Assembly: GCA_031286205.1 (NCBI GenBank)
Contig: JAITUR010000003.1
Coordinates: 1-64,000, forward strand
Direction of reading: 5' to 3'
Origin: Treponema sp.
Lineage (GTDB): Bacteria > Spirochaetota > Spirochaetia > Treponematales > Breznakiellaceae
DNA length: 64,000 nucleotides
Position numbers and translations under genes: made by a program. The notes beneath the pieces are model-generated. The model did no database searches, had not been told where the DNA came from, and saw nothing but the letters and a program-made list of their open reading frames with translations. Each line of letters opens with the position of its first letter. The stretch's first letter is position 1. Below are positions 1 to 10,900 of the stretch, one piece after another.

Positions 1-1890
1 ATGAAAACGCCTCTTTATCTTGCGGCTCTGGCATTTGGAATATTGGTTGGAACTTTTATTTATGTTGTATGCGACGGTCTTGTTTCCGCCGCTTTACTTG
101 ATTTTAATTTCCACGAATATCCGAGGCATCTACGGGAAGGAAGACAGGCGCTTAAAGCCATGATTATTCCTCTTGCGGTTGCAATTATGTCCGTTCCCTT
201 TGCCTGTTCAATTACACTTCTTAGTGTCAGGCTTGCAGGGGGCGCCCTTGATAACATGCTGGGCTGGAAGGTATGGTCGGTGTTTATAATTCCTGTTGCT
301 GTCTATTTTATCTGCGTTATCATTCTTTGTGTTAACTTAAAAAAGAACACTGTCAGGATTTTTACTTCCGTAATTGATCAAATGGAAAATCTTTCTTCCG
401 AGCAAAAAGATTTAACCAAACGCATTACCATTTGTTCGGTAGACGAAGTGGGAACCATTACAGGAATGGTTAATACCTTCTGCGAGCATCTTGGCACAGG
501 AATAATGGAAGTAATAAAGCTTAAGATTAATGCGCTTGCAAATACAGGTCTTGAGCTTTCCGCAAATATGGAAAAAACATCCAAAGCTGTAGACAACATT
601 TCCGAAAATTTCGAAGACATGAAAAGCCTTGGGGGTACGCAGGAAGAAGAAGCGGATAAAGCAAATAAAGCGGTAGAGGATATTAAATCCAGTATCGATA
701 TATTATCAAAATTGGTCGATGAACAGTCCGGCAATGTTGATACATCATCTTCTGCTATCGAGCAAATGACAGCAAACATTCGTTCCGTAACAAAAACACT
801 GGCAGAAAACAGCAAAAATGTAGATACGCTTACAGAGGTATCAGAAAACGGCAAAACCGGATTAAACACCGTAGTAGAGCAAATACAGGAAATCGCAAAA
901 GATTCAGAGGGGCTTTTGGAAATCAACTCTGTAATGAATAGTATTGCAAGCCAGACAAATCTGCTTTCGATGAACGCTGCCATTGAAGCGGCTCATGCAG
1001 GAGAAGCAGGAAAAGGTTTTGCTGTTGTAGCCGATGAAATCCGTAAACTTGCCGAATCTTCGGGAAAACAATCAAAAACCACGGCGGTAATGCTGAAAAA
1101 AATAAAAGCGTCTATAGACAGTATTACAATGTTATCGAATGATGTTCTTACCCGGTTTGAAGCCATAGATTCAGGCATAAAAACAGTTTCTCAGGTCGAG
1201 CTTAATATCCGCAATGCAATGGAAGAACAAGAAGCGGGCGGCAAACAAATCCTTGATTCCATAGACAGATTAAGAGATATAACTGCATCGGTTAAAAACG
1301 GTTCCGCAAATATGTCAAAGTCGGGCGAAGAGCTTATGAAGAAAACAAATTCATTTATAGATATTAGTCATCAGGTTGTAAATGGAATGAATGAAATTGT
1401 AAGTAATGCTATGGTCGAAATTCAAACTGCCGTAAAACATGTAGATGAAATGAGCGTAGAAAACAACAATAATTTTGCAGACCTAAAAGAAGAGATTAGC
1501 AAATTTATAGTTTCCTCCGGCGATGAAATAAAAACCGTCCTTGTTGTCGATGATGACGAAACACATCTTGAAATAACCCGGGTTATGCTGGAGAAAAATT
1601 ATAAAGTTGTTACCGTTACATCGGGAAAAGAGGCTCTTACTCATTTTTACAGAGGACTCGTTCCCAACATGATCTTGCTGGATTTAATTATGCCTGATAT
1701 GGACGGCTGGGGTGTCTACGATAGAATAAAAGCCATAAGTAATTTGCACTCGGTGCCTGTCGCCTTCTTTACATCTTCCAATGAACATGGAGACAAAGCT
1801 CGTGCCCAAAAAATGGGAGCTGTTGACTTTATAAGTAAGCCGACAGCAAAAGAAGAGTTATTGGGAAGAATAGAAAGACATATTAACTGA
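1..1890 (+). CDS. methyl-accepting chemotaxis protein fused to a response-regulator receiver domain
   Basis: A membrane chemoreceptor that would signal to CheA/CheW. Membrane segments lie at about residues 5-30, 50-75 and 90-112. A HAMP-like linker follows (about 112-165). The long helical signalling domain carries the conserved tip region at about 310-345 ([16 protein letters not shown], then [16 protein letters not shown]). The C-terminal 120 residues form a receiver domain (VLVVDDDE, phospho-acceptor Asp in LLDLIMPD, late SKP Lys), which is an unusual fusion for a receptor. The reading frame is open at base 1 and the apparent Met is the first base of the window, so the true start may lie upstream. 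No periplasmic sensor domain of normal size is seen, which fits either truncation or an intracellular/membrane sensor. The family assignment is secure; the ligand is unknown. Confidence 0.9.
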   Translation: MKTPLYLAALAFGILVGTFIYVVCDGLVSAALLDFNFHEYPRHLREGRQALKAMIIPLAVAIMSVPFACSITLLSVRLAGGALDNMLGWKVWSVFIIPVAVYFICVIILCVNLKKNTVRIFTSVIDQMENLSSEQKDLTKRITICSVDEVGTITGMVNTFCEHLGTGIMEVIKLKINALANTGLELSANMEKTSKAVDNISENFEDMKSLGGTQEEEADKANKAVEDIKSSIDILSKLVDEQSGNVDTSSSAIEQMTANIRSVTKTLAENSKNVDTLTEVSENGKTGLNTVVEQIQEIAKDSEGLLEINSVMNSIASQTNLLSMNAAIEAAHAGEAGKGFAVVADEIRKLAESSGKQSKTTAVMLKKIKASIDSITMLSNDVLTRFEAIDSGIKTVSQVELNIRNAMEEQEAGGKQILDSIDRLRDITASVKNGSANMSKSGEELMKKTNSFIDISHQVVNGMNEIVSNAMVEIQTAVKHVDEMSVENNNNFADLKEEISKFIVSSGDEIKTVLVVDDDETHLEITRVMLEKNYKVVTVTSGKEALTHFYRGLVPNMILLDLIMPDMDGWGVYDRIKAISNLHSVPVAFFTSSNEHGDKARAQKMGAVDFISKPTAKEELLGRIERHIN

Positions 1891-1916
1891 ATTTGTCTGA
1901 AAGGCATTGCAAGATA

Positions 1917-1951
1917 TTGAAACCCTCCTTAATTTACGATACACTTAAACC
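1917..1951 (+). promoter_or_regulatory. candidate promoter of hprK, leaderless arrangement
   Basis: TTGAAA (1917-1922), a 17-nt spacer, then TACACT (1940-1945). The hprK ATG at 1952 begins 6 nt after the -10 box, where transcription would be expected to start. No Shine-Dalgarno sequence precedes the ATG. Seen by eye only. Confidence 0.4.
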
Positions 1952-2941
1952 ATGAGTGACCGTGTATTTACAGTTTTAGACCTCATAGATCTTGACCTTA
2001 AAGAACATAACTCTTTGAACTTACGCTGTATTGCCGGCAGGAAGGGGCTTTCCAGATCCATCGATATTCCGGACTTGAATAGACCAATGGGCGCTATAAT
2101 GGGCTTTTTCGAAGGATTTGCTTTCCAAAGAATTCAGCTTTTTGGACAGGGCGAGTCCGCTTATTTACATCAACTTCAAAACGACGGACAAATCAGCGCT
2201 ATAGAAGAAATGTTTAATTATCCCATGCCCTGCTGTATCTTTACCCATAATAATACCCCGCACAAGGAATTTTTGGATATTGCGGAAAAGTCCCAGTGCC
2301 CTATCCTGCAAACAGATCTTGGGTCGGCGGATTTTTCCGCAAGAATTATGCGTATTCTTTCCAGGGTTTTCTCTCCCCGGCAGATTGTCCACGGCGTGCT
2401 TGTAGAAGTTTACGGTCTTGGTATTTTAATACAGGGGGATTCCGGTGTAGGTAAAAGCGAAACCGCTCTGGAGCTTATACATCGCGGACACCGTCTTGTC
2501 GCAGACGATGTTGTAGAGATAAACTGTATTCATGGAAATACGCTTATGGGTGCCGGTGCAAACAGGATAATTGGACACCACATGGAAATTCGCGGACCGG
2601 GAATTATCAATATAACACATCTTTTTGGAGTAAGGGCAATCCGCGACAGAAAAGAAGTGCAGCTTGTAGTCGAACTGGAAGAATGGGATTCCAATAAAAA
2701 CTACGACCGGCTAGGATCAGAAGATCATACAATAGAAATGCTGGGGGTAAATATTCCCAAGCTGACAGTGCCGGTAAAACCCGGAAGGAATATTCCTATT
2801 ATTATAGAAACTGCGGCAATGAACGAAAGGTTAAAATCTATGGGATACCATGCCGCAAGAGAATTTAACAAGAATATTCTAAAATGGATAGAAAGCGACG
2901 CTGCCCGTTCCGTATTTTTTGGGCAGGAAGATGTTATATAA
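1952..2941 (+). CDS. hprK: HPr kinase/phosphorylase
   Basis: Cytoplasmic bifunctional enzyme that phosphorylates and dephosphorylates HPr on Ser46, linking carbon status to regulation. At 329 residues it has the family's usual size. The N-terminal regulatory domain spans about residues 1-130. The P-loop GDSGVGKS is at about 162-169, and the HprK signature EIRGPGIINI follows at about 211-220. The ptsH gene encoding its substrate starts 9 bp after the stop. Spirochaetes commonly keep hprK and ptsH without a full sugar phosphotransferase system, so the role here is probably regulatory (inference). The start is the ATG at 1952, which has no ribosome-binding site but a promoter immediately upstream. 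Confidence 0.95.
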   Translation: MSDRVFTVLDLIDLDLKEHNSLNLRCIAGRKGLSRSIDIPDLNRPMGAIMGFFEGFAFQRIQLFGQGESAYLHQLQNDGQISAIEEMFNYPMPCCIFTHNNTPHKEFLDIAEKSQCPILQTDLGSADFSARIMRILSRVFSPRQIVHGVLVEVYGLGILIQGDSGVGKSETALELIHRGHRLVADDVVEINCIHGNTLMGAGANRIIGHHMEIRGPGIINITHLFGVRAIRDRKEVQLVVELEEWDSNKNYDRLGSEDHTIEMLGVNIPKLTVPVKPGRNIPIIIETAAMNERLKSMGYHAAREFNKNILKWIESDAARSVFFGQEDVI

Positions 2942-2950
2942 GGAATTACT

Positions 2951-3217
2951 ATGACAGAAAGAAATGTAAAAGTAATAAACAGAGCAGGTATTCACGCAAG
3001 GCCTTCGGCTATACTTGTTCAGACCACCAAAAATTTTAAATGTAATATTTACATTGAAAAAGGACAGGATCGTATTAATGCAAAATCCATTATGGGTATT
3101 ATTACCCTGGGTGCAGCGTACGGAACAGAGCTAAAAATTGTTGCCGAAGGAGAAGACGAAGTATCTGCCGTAGAAACTGTAGTAAAACTTTTTGAATCCA
3201 AATTTGAAGAAGAATGA
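2951..3217 (+). CDS. ptsH: phosphocarrier protein HPr
   Basis: Small cytoplasmic phosphocarrier of 88 residues, the normal HPr length. His15 sits in GIHARPSA (the site phosphorylated by enzyme I) and Ser46 in NAKSIMGI (the site used by HprK), so both regulatory sites are intact. It lies 9 bp downstream of hprK, and its stop overlaps the start of the following sensor kinase (ATGA-type overlap at 3214-3217). It is therefore part of one operon that joins HPr regulation to an NtrY/NtrX-like two-component pair. Confidence 0.96.
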   Translation: MTERNVKVINRAGIHARPSAILVQTTKNFKCNIYIEKGQDRINAKSIMGIITLGAAYGTELKIVAEGEDEVSAVETVVKLFESKFEEE

Positions 3218-4947
3218 AAAAAATATTTAACCAGGTTCGTCCTGAATATTCAATAATAAAAGTAAGGTTCTTAATCCTTATTTACGCCCTTCTTTGTATT
3301 CTTACAGTTCTTTTTTCCAGAAACTTTTTTGTAGATACTTTACAGAACGGCAAAGTACCGGAACGGTTAAGTATAATTGTTTTTTTTACGATTCCCGCTG
3401 TTTTACTGATTGTTCTTGGAGCTTCCATATTTTCCCTGTTTATCGATCTAATATTACGCCGTCCCGGAAGCAAGTTTAATGCTCGTCTTTTAATCTACTT
3501 TACACTTATTGTATTTTTTTCTATAGCGCCGATTACCATAATGACAAGCACCGCTCTTAATGAAATTGTCCGCTTTTGGCACGATTTGGACGCTCCTGCT
3601 TCTACAAGAGCGGCAAACAGTTTTGCGGCAGAGAATTACTCGCTCCACATGGAAAGATTCGAAAGTATCCTAAAACAAAATGATTTTAGCCGCATTACAC
3701 CAGGTTCTAAGCTGCCTCTGCATATTGCATCTATACAATTATTTGCGGATAACAATTCTTTTTTTACGGGCGATGAGCAATTCAGAATGGAGCTTCCCCC
3801 TTCTATCGATTCGGGTTTTCCGCCGCGGGAAATTCCGCGAGATATCGGAACAATCCGTTATGTGCTAAAACAAAGAGGTAATTCTATCCGTGTAATCAGC
3901 TACAATCTGGGCAGCGATTTTGACCGTGATCTGGCAGCTTTGGAAAATCAAGCAGAGCGCTTTGATACAATAAATCTTTTAAGGCAAAACATTCACTCTC
4001 TTCTAATTTTTTACTATGTAGTGTTCTTTCTTCCTACATTGCTAATGACGGTTATAATTGCAATTTCTTTTACAAAGCGCATTACCCAGCCAATTGTAGA
4101 GCTGACAGAGGCTACACGAAAAGTTGCGGAAGGCGACTTCTCCATTCAGATTTTATCCCGCCGCAACGACGAACTTGGACTTCTTATTCGTTCTTTTAAT
4201 GCAATGGTGCAGGATTTGGAAAAAACCCGTGCTGCCCTTGTAAAAAATGAAAAAATTTCTATCTGGCAAAACATGGCGCAGCAGCTTGCCCATGAAATAA
4301 AAAACCCGCTTACCCCTATTAAACTTTCCGCAGAACGCCTTTTGCGCAGGTGGCAAAACGATCCTAAAAACATAGGTGAAATTCTGGAATGCTCCGTGCT
4401 GGCAATTATCCAGGAAACAGAAAGCCTTGCTATTCTTTTAAACGAGTTTAGGACATTGTCAAAACCTATGGAACCTTCTAAGGTTTGGGCAAAATTAGGA
4501 GAATCCATAGAAGAAGTAATAAATTCATATTCAACTTCTTACCCGTCTGTAAATTTCGATATTAATTACACGGAAAAAGAGCTGCTTATAAAAATAGAAA
4601 AAAACAGATTATCGCAAATTCTAACAAACCTGATTATTAATGCCATAGACTCCATGAACGGACAGGGCTCCATTGATATCCGTACAGACCTTGTAAAAAA
4701 ACTGGAAATAAGTTATTGTAGAATAAGTATTAAAGATTCCGGCAATGGCATAAGCGAACAGGAACGGCATCGAATTTTTACTCCATATTTTACATCAAAA
4801 GAATCCGGCACAGGTTTAGGGCTTCCTATTGTGGAACGAATTATAAATGATCATGGCGGCGCTATATGGTTTGATTCTGCAGAAGGTGCAGGAACAACAT
4901 TTTATATCGATTTGCCGGCAGAAAAATCAAATAATGGAGAACAGTAA
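3214..4947 (+). CDS. NtrY-like membrane sensor histidine kinase
   Basis: Inner-membrane sensor kinase of 577 residues. Hydrophobic segments lie near residues 10-40, 45-75 and 88-115. A periplasmic loop of about 145 residues follows, then another membrane helix at about 265-288 and a HAMP domain (about 289-345). The HisKA motif AHEIKNPLTPIKLSAERL has its phospho-accepting His at about residue 360. The ATPase domain ends with N, G1 (DSGNGI) and G2 (SGTGLGLPIV) boxes. The architecture and the HEIKNPLTPIKLS motif match NtrY-type kinases. The partner response regulator starts 3 bp after the stop. The periplasmic part suggests an envelope or external signal; the signal itself is unknown. Confidence 0.92.
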   Translation: MKKIFNQVRPEYSIIKVRFLILIYALLCILTVLFSRNFFVDTLQNGKVPERLSIIVFFTIPAVLLIVLGASIFSLFIDLILRRPGSKFNARLLIYFTLIVFFSIAPITIMTSTALNEIVRFWHDLDAPASTRAANSFAAENYSLHMERFESILKQNDFSRITPGSKLPLHIASIQLFADNNSFFTGDEQFRMELPPSIDSGFPPREIPRDIGTIRYVLKQRGNSIRVISYNLGSDFDRDLAALENQAERFDTINLLRQNIHSLLIFYYVVFFLPTLLMTVIIAISFTKRITQPIVELTEATRKVAEGDFSIQILSRRNDELGLLIRSFNAMVQDLEKTRAALVKNEKISIWQNMAQQLAHEIKNPLTPIKLSAERLLRRWQNDPKNIGEILECSVLAIIQETESLAILLNEFRTLSKPMEPSKVWAKLGESIEEVINSYSTSYPSVNFDINYTEKELLIKIEKNRLSQILTNLIINAIDSMNGQGSIDIRTDLVKKLEISYCRISIKDSGNGISEQERHRIFTPYFTSKESGTGLGLPIVERIINDHGGAIWFDSAEGAGTTFYIDLPAEKSNNGEQ

Positions 4948-4950
4948 CTA

Positions 4951-6318
4951 ATGTCTGCAATTCTCATTATAGATGATGAACCGGGAATTAGAAAAGCTCT
5001 TTCTTCCATTTTAGAGGATGAAAAAAAATACAAAGTTTATACCGCCGAAGATGCCGTTGCCGGCATGGAAATTCTTAACCGCGAAAATATAGACCTTATT
5101 TTTTTAGATGTACTTTTGCCAAAAATTGGCGGCATAGAAGCTTTAGAAAAAATAAAAAACGAATGGCCTTTAATAGAAATTGTAATGATTTCAGGCCACG
5201 CCAATATTGATATGGCTGTTCGTGCCGTTAAACTTGGCGCTTTTGATTTTTTGGAAAAACCCCTGTCTTTGGAAAAAATTCTTACAGTCTGCAGGAACGC
5301 CACTACCATAATAAAACTAAAAGAAGAAAATAAAAAATTAAAAAAAATAAGCAATTTTGCAAATGAAGATATAATCGGCACAAGCGCTGCTATACGAAGC
5401 ATTAAAGAAACCATCAAGCAGGCGGCGCAAAGCGATGCCCGTATTCTAATTACAGGTGAAAACGGCGTAGGAAAGGAAGTGGCAGCCCGTGCAATTCATC
5501 TTTGCTCAGCGCGTACAGACGGACCCTTTATTGATGTAAATTGTGCGGCAATTCCGGAAAATTTAATAGAAAGCGAGCTATTCGGCCACGAAAAAGGAGC
5601 ATTTACAGATGCAATCTCCAGCCGCAAAGGGCGCTTTGAACTTGCCAATGGCGGAACTCTATTTTTAGACGAAATCGGCGATATGAGCCTGTCCGCACAA
5701 GCAAAGGTTTTACGGGTTATTCAGGAACAAAAGATTGAACGAGTAGGCGGCGAAAAAACCATAGAAACCGATGTGCGCATAATTGCGGCAACAAATCAGG
5801 ATTTGGAAATTGCCTGCGAAAACGGAAAATTCAGGCAGGATCTTTATTTTAGATTGAATGTAATTCCAATGCATATACCGCCGCTTCGAGAACGGCAGGA
5901 AGATATTCCCATGCTTTTATATCATTTTCTAAAAATACTAAAAAAAGATATTGCTATAGAATCCAGTGCACTGGAACAACTTGCCTCTCATGATTGGGCG
6001 GGAAATGTTCGCGAGCTTAAAAATTTGGCGGAAAGAATTGCGGTAATGCACCAAGGAAACAGCATAGGAAGCGATGAGCTAAGGAATTTACTCAATAAAA
6101 AGCTGAAAAAATCAAAAAAATCGGATTCTTCCGTACCGGAAAACATAATGGAACGGAATTTTAACGAGGCAAAAGAAATGTTCGAAAAAGCGTTTTTAGA
6201 GTTCCATTTATTCAGAAACAATGGTATAATATCTAAGACAGCAGAGGCTATTGGGATTTATCCAAGCAACCTCCATGCTAAACTTAAAAAGTTTAACATT
6301 ACAAATACCGTTAATTAA
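4951..6318 (+). CDS. NtrX-like sigma-54-type response regulator
   Basis: Cytoplasmic response regulator of 455 residues with three parts. The receiver domain has Asp53 in IFLDVLLP. The AAA+ domain has Walker A GENGVGKE at about 169-176 and Walker B GTLFLDEIGD. The C-terminal Fis-type helix-turn-helix is at about 415-450. It is co-transcribed with the upstream NtrY-like kinase. The loop that normally reads GAFTGA and contacts sigma-54 reads GAFTDA (residues 216-221). This may weaken or abolish sigma-54 activation, as in NtrX proteins that act with sigma-70. Which mode applies cannot be told from sequence. Confidence 0.9.
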   Translation: MSAILIIDDEPGIRKALSSILEDEKKYKVYTAEDAVAGMEILNRENIDLIFLDVLLPKIGGIEALEKIKNEWPLIEIVMISGHANIDMAVRAVKLGAFDFLEKPLSLEKILTVCRNATTIIKLKEENKKLKKISNFANEDIIGTSAAIRSIKETIKQAAQSDARILITGENGVGKEVAARAIHLCSARTDGPFIDVNCAAIPENLIESELFGHEKGAFTDAISSRKGRFELANGGTLFLDEIGDMSLSAQAKVLRVIQEQKIERVGGEKTIETDVRIIAATNQDLEIACENGKFRQDLYFRLNVIPMHIPPLRERQEDIPMLLYHFLKILKKDIAIESSALEQLASHDWAGNVRELKNLAERIAVMHQGNSIGSDELRNLLNKKLKKSKKSDSSVPENIMERNFNEAKEMFEKAFLEFHLFRNNGIISKTAEAIGIYPSNLHAKLKKFNITNTVN

Positions 6319-6327
6319 GGATGAAAA

Positions 6328-6933
6328 ATGAAGGAATTAACACACCGGCAAAAAGAAGTGCTAACCTTTATTGCAGATTTTATCAGAAAAAATACTTATC
6401 CGCCAACAGTAAGGGAAACAGCCGAGCATTTTGAAATGTCTGTAAAGGGTGCTCACGATCATATTATTGCGCTTAGAAAAAAAGGCTACCTAAAACATAC
6501 AGGCAATAAACCGCGGACATTGGGAGTAATAGATTCTAAATACTCGGATTCCTCCGAAGTTGTAAGAATACCAATTCTTGGAAGTGTAGCGGCGGGATTA
6601 CCCCTTCTTTCGGAAGAAAATCTCGATGGCAGTATTATCATGCATAAATCCCTTGTAAGAAAAGGCAAAAAATATTTTGCTCTTAGAGTAAAAGGGGATT
6701 CTATGACAGGAGCCGGAATATTCGAAGGCGATCTTGCCATTATCGAAAAACAGAGTACCGTTAAAAACGGAGAAATTGCTGTTGCCGTTCTGGATGACGC
6801 TATCACGCTTAAAAAGTTTTACAAGGAAAGTACGCGCATAAGGCTTCAGTCGGAAAATCCGGCGTACAAACCTATTTACAGCCAGGATGTTAAGATCGTT
6901 GGCAGGCTTACAGGCATTATCCGTAACTACTAA
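6328..6933 (+). CDS. lexA: LexA SOS repressor
   Basis: Self-cleaving transcriptional repressor of the DNA-damage response, 201 residues as usual. The N-terminal winged helix-turn-helix (about 1-65) is followed by the S24 peptidase-like domain. The cleavage bond is Ala89-Gly90 (SVAAGLPLL), and the catalytic dyad is Ser125 (GDSMTGAGI) and Lys162 (AITLKKF). An AAGGATG ribosome-binding site precedes the ATG. The stop overlaps the start of holA (TAATG), so repressor and clamp-loader subunit are translationally coupled. No LexA box was identified by eye in its upstream region, because the binding motif of this organism is not known. Confidence 0.95.
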   Translation: MKELTHRQKEVLTFIADFIRKNTYPPTVRETAEHFEMSVKGAHDHIIALRKKGYLKHTGNKPRTLGVIDSKYSDSSEVVRIPILGSVAAGLPLLSEENLDGSIIMHKSLVRKGKKYFALRVKGDSMTGAGIFEGDLAIIEKQSTVKNGEIAVAVLDDAITLKKFYKESTRIRLQSENPAYKPIYSQDVKIVGRLTGIIRNY

Positions 6934-7910
6934 TGAGCTCTTATATTTTCCTTGGTCCCGAATTGGGCAAAAAACAAGATGCTGTCGACTCTGTAAGAAA
7001 AAAATATTCCGGCACTTCTACAGAAGAAACCGTTTTTTATGCGGGCGAAACACCTGCAAGTACAATTGCGGACACTTTGCAAAATAGTTGTCTTTTTGCG
7101 GATACCCGTATTGTTATTGTAAAAAATGCCGAACTTATTAAAAAGAAAGACGAGGTCGAGCTTTTAGTCTCCTGTATAAAAAATATGGAAGAGAATACGG
7201 CTTTAATACTGCTTTCGGACGAGATTAAACTTGCCGCAAATCTAGATAATACCGTTCCGCCAAATAACCGCCAGATTTTTTACGAAATGTTTGAAAGAGA
7301 AAAAAACGAATGGCTGCGGCAATTTTTTAAACGCACAGGCTGCAATATAGATAAAGACGCAATAACTGCTGTTTTAGAACTGGTAGAAAATAATACGGCA
7401 GCTTTAAAAAACGAATGCACCAGGCTTATTAATTTTATTCAGGCAGAAAACGGCAAAGACCATACTATTACCGCCGAAGATATAGAAAAATGGTTTTCTC
7501 ATAACAGGGAGGAGTCCGCTTTTACGCTGTTTTCCCGTATTGCAAACGGCGACAAATCCAGGGCGCTGGAATCCATGTCTGTTATGCTTGCGGCAAAACA
7601 ATCAGGGCAAAGTATATTGGCTGGTCTTGCTTGGTGTTTTAGAAAACTTGGGGATTACATTATATTAATGGAAAGAGGAGATGCCGGTAATTTTGCAGAA
7701 CTTAGAAAAATAGGACTTTCTTCTCCCAAAGCAAAGGACGATTATTCGGCTGCTGCCCGGCGATACACCACTTTGGGCGCTCATGCCTGCCTTGCCATAA
7801 CTGCGGAATATGATTTACTTTTGCGTTCTCCGGTCTCTGTTATGGAAAATATATTAATGGATAGATATATTCTTGACCTGTTTAATCAATCTACTAAACC
7901 AGCAATCTAA
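6933..7910 (+). CDS. holA: DNA polymerase III delta subunit (clamp loader)
   Basis: Delta subunit of the clamp-loader complex, which opens the sliding clamp; 325 residues, typical for HolA. It has the N-terminal pattern YIFLGPELGKKQDAV, a middle region of AAA+-like character and the conserved C-terminal helical part (LAGLAWCFRKLGDY, then a family-typical end). Start overlaps the lexA stop by one base. The 3' end overlaps by 4 bp the end of the convergent hybrid kinase gene, leaving no room for a conventional terminator between them. Confidence 0.85.
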   Translation: MSSYIFLGPELGKKQDAVDSVRKKYSGTSTEETVFYAGETPASTIADTLQNSCLFADTRIVIVKNAELIKKKDEVELLVSCIKNMEENTALILLSDEIKLAANLDNTVPPNNRQIFYEMFEREKNEWLRQFFKRTGCNIDKDAITAVLELVENNTAALKNECTRLINFIQAENGKDHTITAEDIEKWFSHNREESAFTLFSRIANGDKSRALESMSVMLAAKQSGQSILAGLAWCFRKLGDYIILMERGDAGNFAELRKIGLSSPKAKDDYSAAARRYTTLGAHACLAITAEYDLLLRSPVSVMENILMDRYILDLFNQSTKPAI

Positions 7911-10900
7911 GCCAGCAATGTCTCTATAATTTTTACGGCTTCTTCAAAATCACTGTGCAGTAAATGTTCCGATATTTTACCAAGCTGTTCGTTAATATCA
8001 GACGGCCACCTTTTTTCTTTAATTAAAGAAATTTCTTTCTTTGCGGTTTTCTTTTCCATGTTTTGGCACGCTTCTTTAATATTAACAAGTTTTTCGTGTA
8101 AAAATTTCTTGTCATCTTCTTCTATTTGCACGGGGAATTCGTCTTTTGCTTCGAATTTACTTATTACAATGTAAAGCATTTCCATAAACGACGGCAATTC
8201 GGATAAAATCTTTTTTAAATCCTGTTCCCGTCCTGCCTTCTCCAGCTTAGCGGCTTCGTCAGAAAGATTTTTTTCTCCAACATTTGCAAGAGCGCTTTTC
8301 ATTGAATGGACATTAATTATAAATATGGATAAATCGTCCGCTCTGCGGCATTTATTCATGTAAATTGCTTCCATTACCTTAAGTACTTTTCGGGCATCCC
8401 GAATAAATATTTCCGCAAGCTGTCTGTCTACCTGCTTCTTTGCGCCATTGCCAAAGATTAAAGTGTCTTTTTGCTTGCGTGCCGCTTCTACAATTTCCGC
8501 CGGTTGTTTATCGCGCACCAGTTTATTTAAAACCATATTTAACTGACGAATATCAATTGGTTTAGAAATAAAATCGTCAAAACCATTTTCCAGGAACATT
8601 TCCGCCTGTCCGGAAAGAGCATTTGCCGTTAACGCTACAATAGAACCTGTATATCCAAGGCTGCGAATAATTTTTGCAGCTTCAATACCGTCCATTCTTG
8701 GCATCATATGATCCATAAAAATAATGTCGAATTTTTTTCCTTCTCTTATTTTATCTATCGATTCGAATCCGCTCATTGCGGTTTCTATAGAAAGTCCATA
8801 AGGAGCCATTAAACCTTTTGCAACATAAATATTTGTTTCTACATCATCTACAACCAGAACCCTGCCGTAAGGCATAAAATCTCTTTTCATTTGCGACGAT
8901 CTTGTTTTAAGCGAATTATCCGCGTTAAGCTGCATAAGATTGTCCGCCAATTCTTTGCCAAGAGTCTCGTCGCTTGCAACTTCTTGCGGCAATAGAACAG
9001 TAAATGTGGATCCGGCACCCGGAACACTTTCTATAACTATATTGCCGCTCATAAGCTCTACAAGATTTCTTGTGATATTCATTCCAAGCCCTGTGCCTTC
9101 TGTTTTTCTGTTAGCTTCCATGTTAAAACGAGAATATTCTGTACCTAATTTACGAACCTGTTCAGTGGTCATTCCTTGCCCTGTATCTTTTACTGCAAAC
9201 ACAAGCATTCTTTTGGAGTTGTTTTCCGAGTCTTCCAATTCTGCATAAACAGACATTGTAATTTTACCTTCCTGGGTATATTTAAACGCATTAGAAAGAA
9301 GGTTGTTTAATATTTGTTTTATTCTAAGTTCATCTCCAATAAACATTAACGGTAAATTTTCGTCTACATCCAGTATAAATTCAATTGGCTTGCTTTCGTA
9401 ACGCATAATATTAAGCTGAACAGTATCATTAATTAAACTTGCAACTTCATATCTGGAAGGTATTAAAACAAGTTTGCCGGCTTCTATTTTTGACAAATCC
9501 AAAATATCGTTAATAATACCAAGTAAAAGGTCGCCGGAGTTGGAAATTCTTTCGAATGCTTCTCTGGTAATACTTGGATGCGTATCATCCTGCAGTTGAA
9601 TTTCTGCAATGCCCAAAATGGAATTCATTGGGGTGCGTATTTCATGGCTCATTTTTGCAAGGAAGTCGCTCTTTGCCTTGCTGCTTTCTTCGGCAATCTC
9701 CGCTTTTCGCATTTCCGCAATTATTGCCTTTTGTTCACGCAAGTCCCGGATATATTCTGTTACCGTCCATTCTTCTTTGTGCTTAACACGAACACAAATA
9801 ATATCGGAAGGCATCGGTTCTCCATCCGGTTTTTGATGCATCCATTCAAAGCGGGAATAGCCTTCTTCAAAAGCTTTTCTTACAAGCAGGTTGTTTTTTT
9901 CGGTGGACGGAATGCCGTCAGATTGATACTCAGGAGAAAGCATAACGAATTTATCGATAAACTCCTGTTTGCCTGGCAGCCCAAACATTTTATATGCTTC
10001 ACGATTACAATCTATAATTTTAAGATTTTTATCCCAAATAAGCGCAGCCATAGGAGCTGCATCAAGCATTAGCCGTGTTCGTTCTTCCGCTTCCCGCATT
10101 TTTACAGTCTGCATATTATGGTTAATAGCGCTGCTCATCATAAGACCGGCGGAAGTTAAAATACTTATTTCTTCGTCAGAAAATATTCTTTCTTTGCGGC
10201 AGTCGTTAATGCTAAAAAATCCCCAGAAATCATTTTCCAAAAACATTGGAATCATAACAATAGACTTTATCTCGTAATAACCCAGGAAAGATTTATCTTC
10301 TTCGGAAAGCATTGCAATAGGCGCGTTAATATGTTCGCCATTCATGAATTTATGCGCCCAATCTTTTTTCATGCTGTACGGGAAATGAAGCCCTATCGGA
10401 ATAGGACGGCGATTTTTACCGTAGTTGCTTAACCATTCGTAACGCAAAACAAAGTGCGGCTCGTCGTCGATTGCTTCGTTACGCCATATTTCTACACGGT
10501 CGACATCCAGACATTGCCCAATAAGATCAAAGCATCTTAACAAAGAAGCTTCGAAAGCTGCCGATTCGTTGCTTGCAAGCAAAATTGCGGCTGTAGTATT
10601 TACAGTATCTAAAAGACGAACCTGCTGTTCGGACACCATTTGCAATTTTACTTCTTCCCGCAAATCACGAGTATAAACTACAATAATATAATCGCTTTTA
10701 TATTTAGTACGGACAAGAGTAACTTTACAAGGTATAATTTCTCCATCTAATTTTTGATTCTGCCAATTAAAACTGGTAACACCTCTTTCCAGGGTTTCAA
10801 AAATAAGCTTAAATAATTTTTCTTTGGATTTTTCTCCATCCGGCTGATACTCCGGCAATAGATCAAAAAATCTGTCTTTATATTCATCGAAGGATGATAG

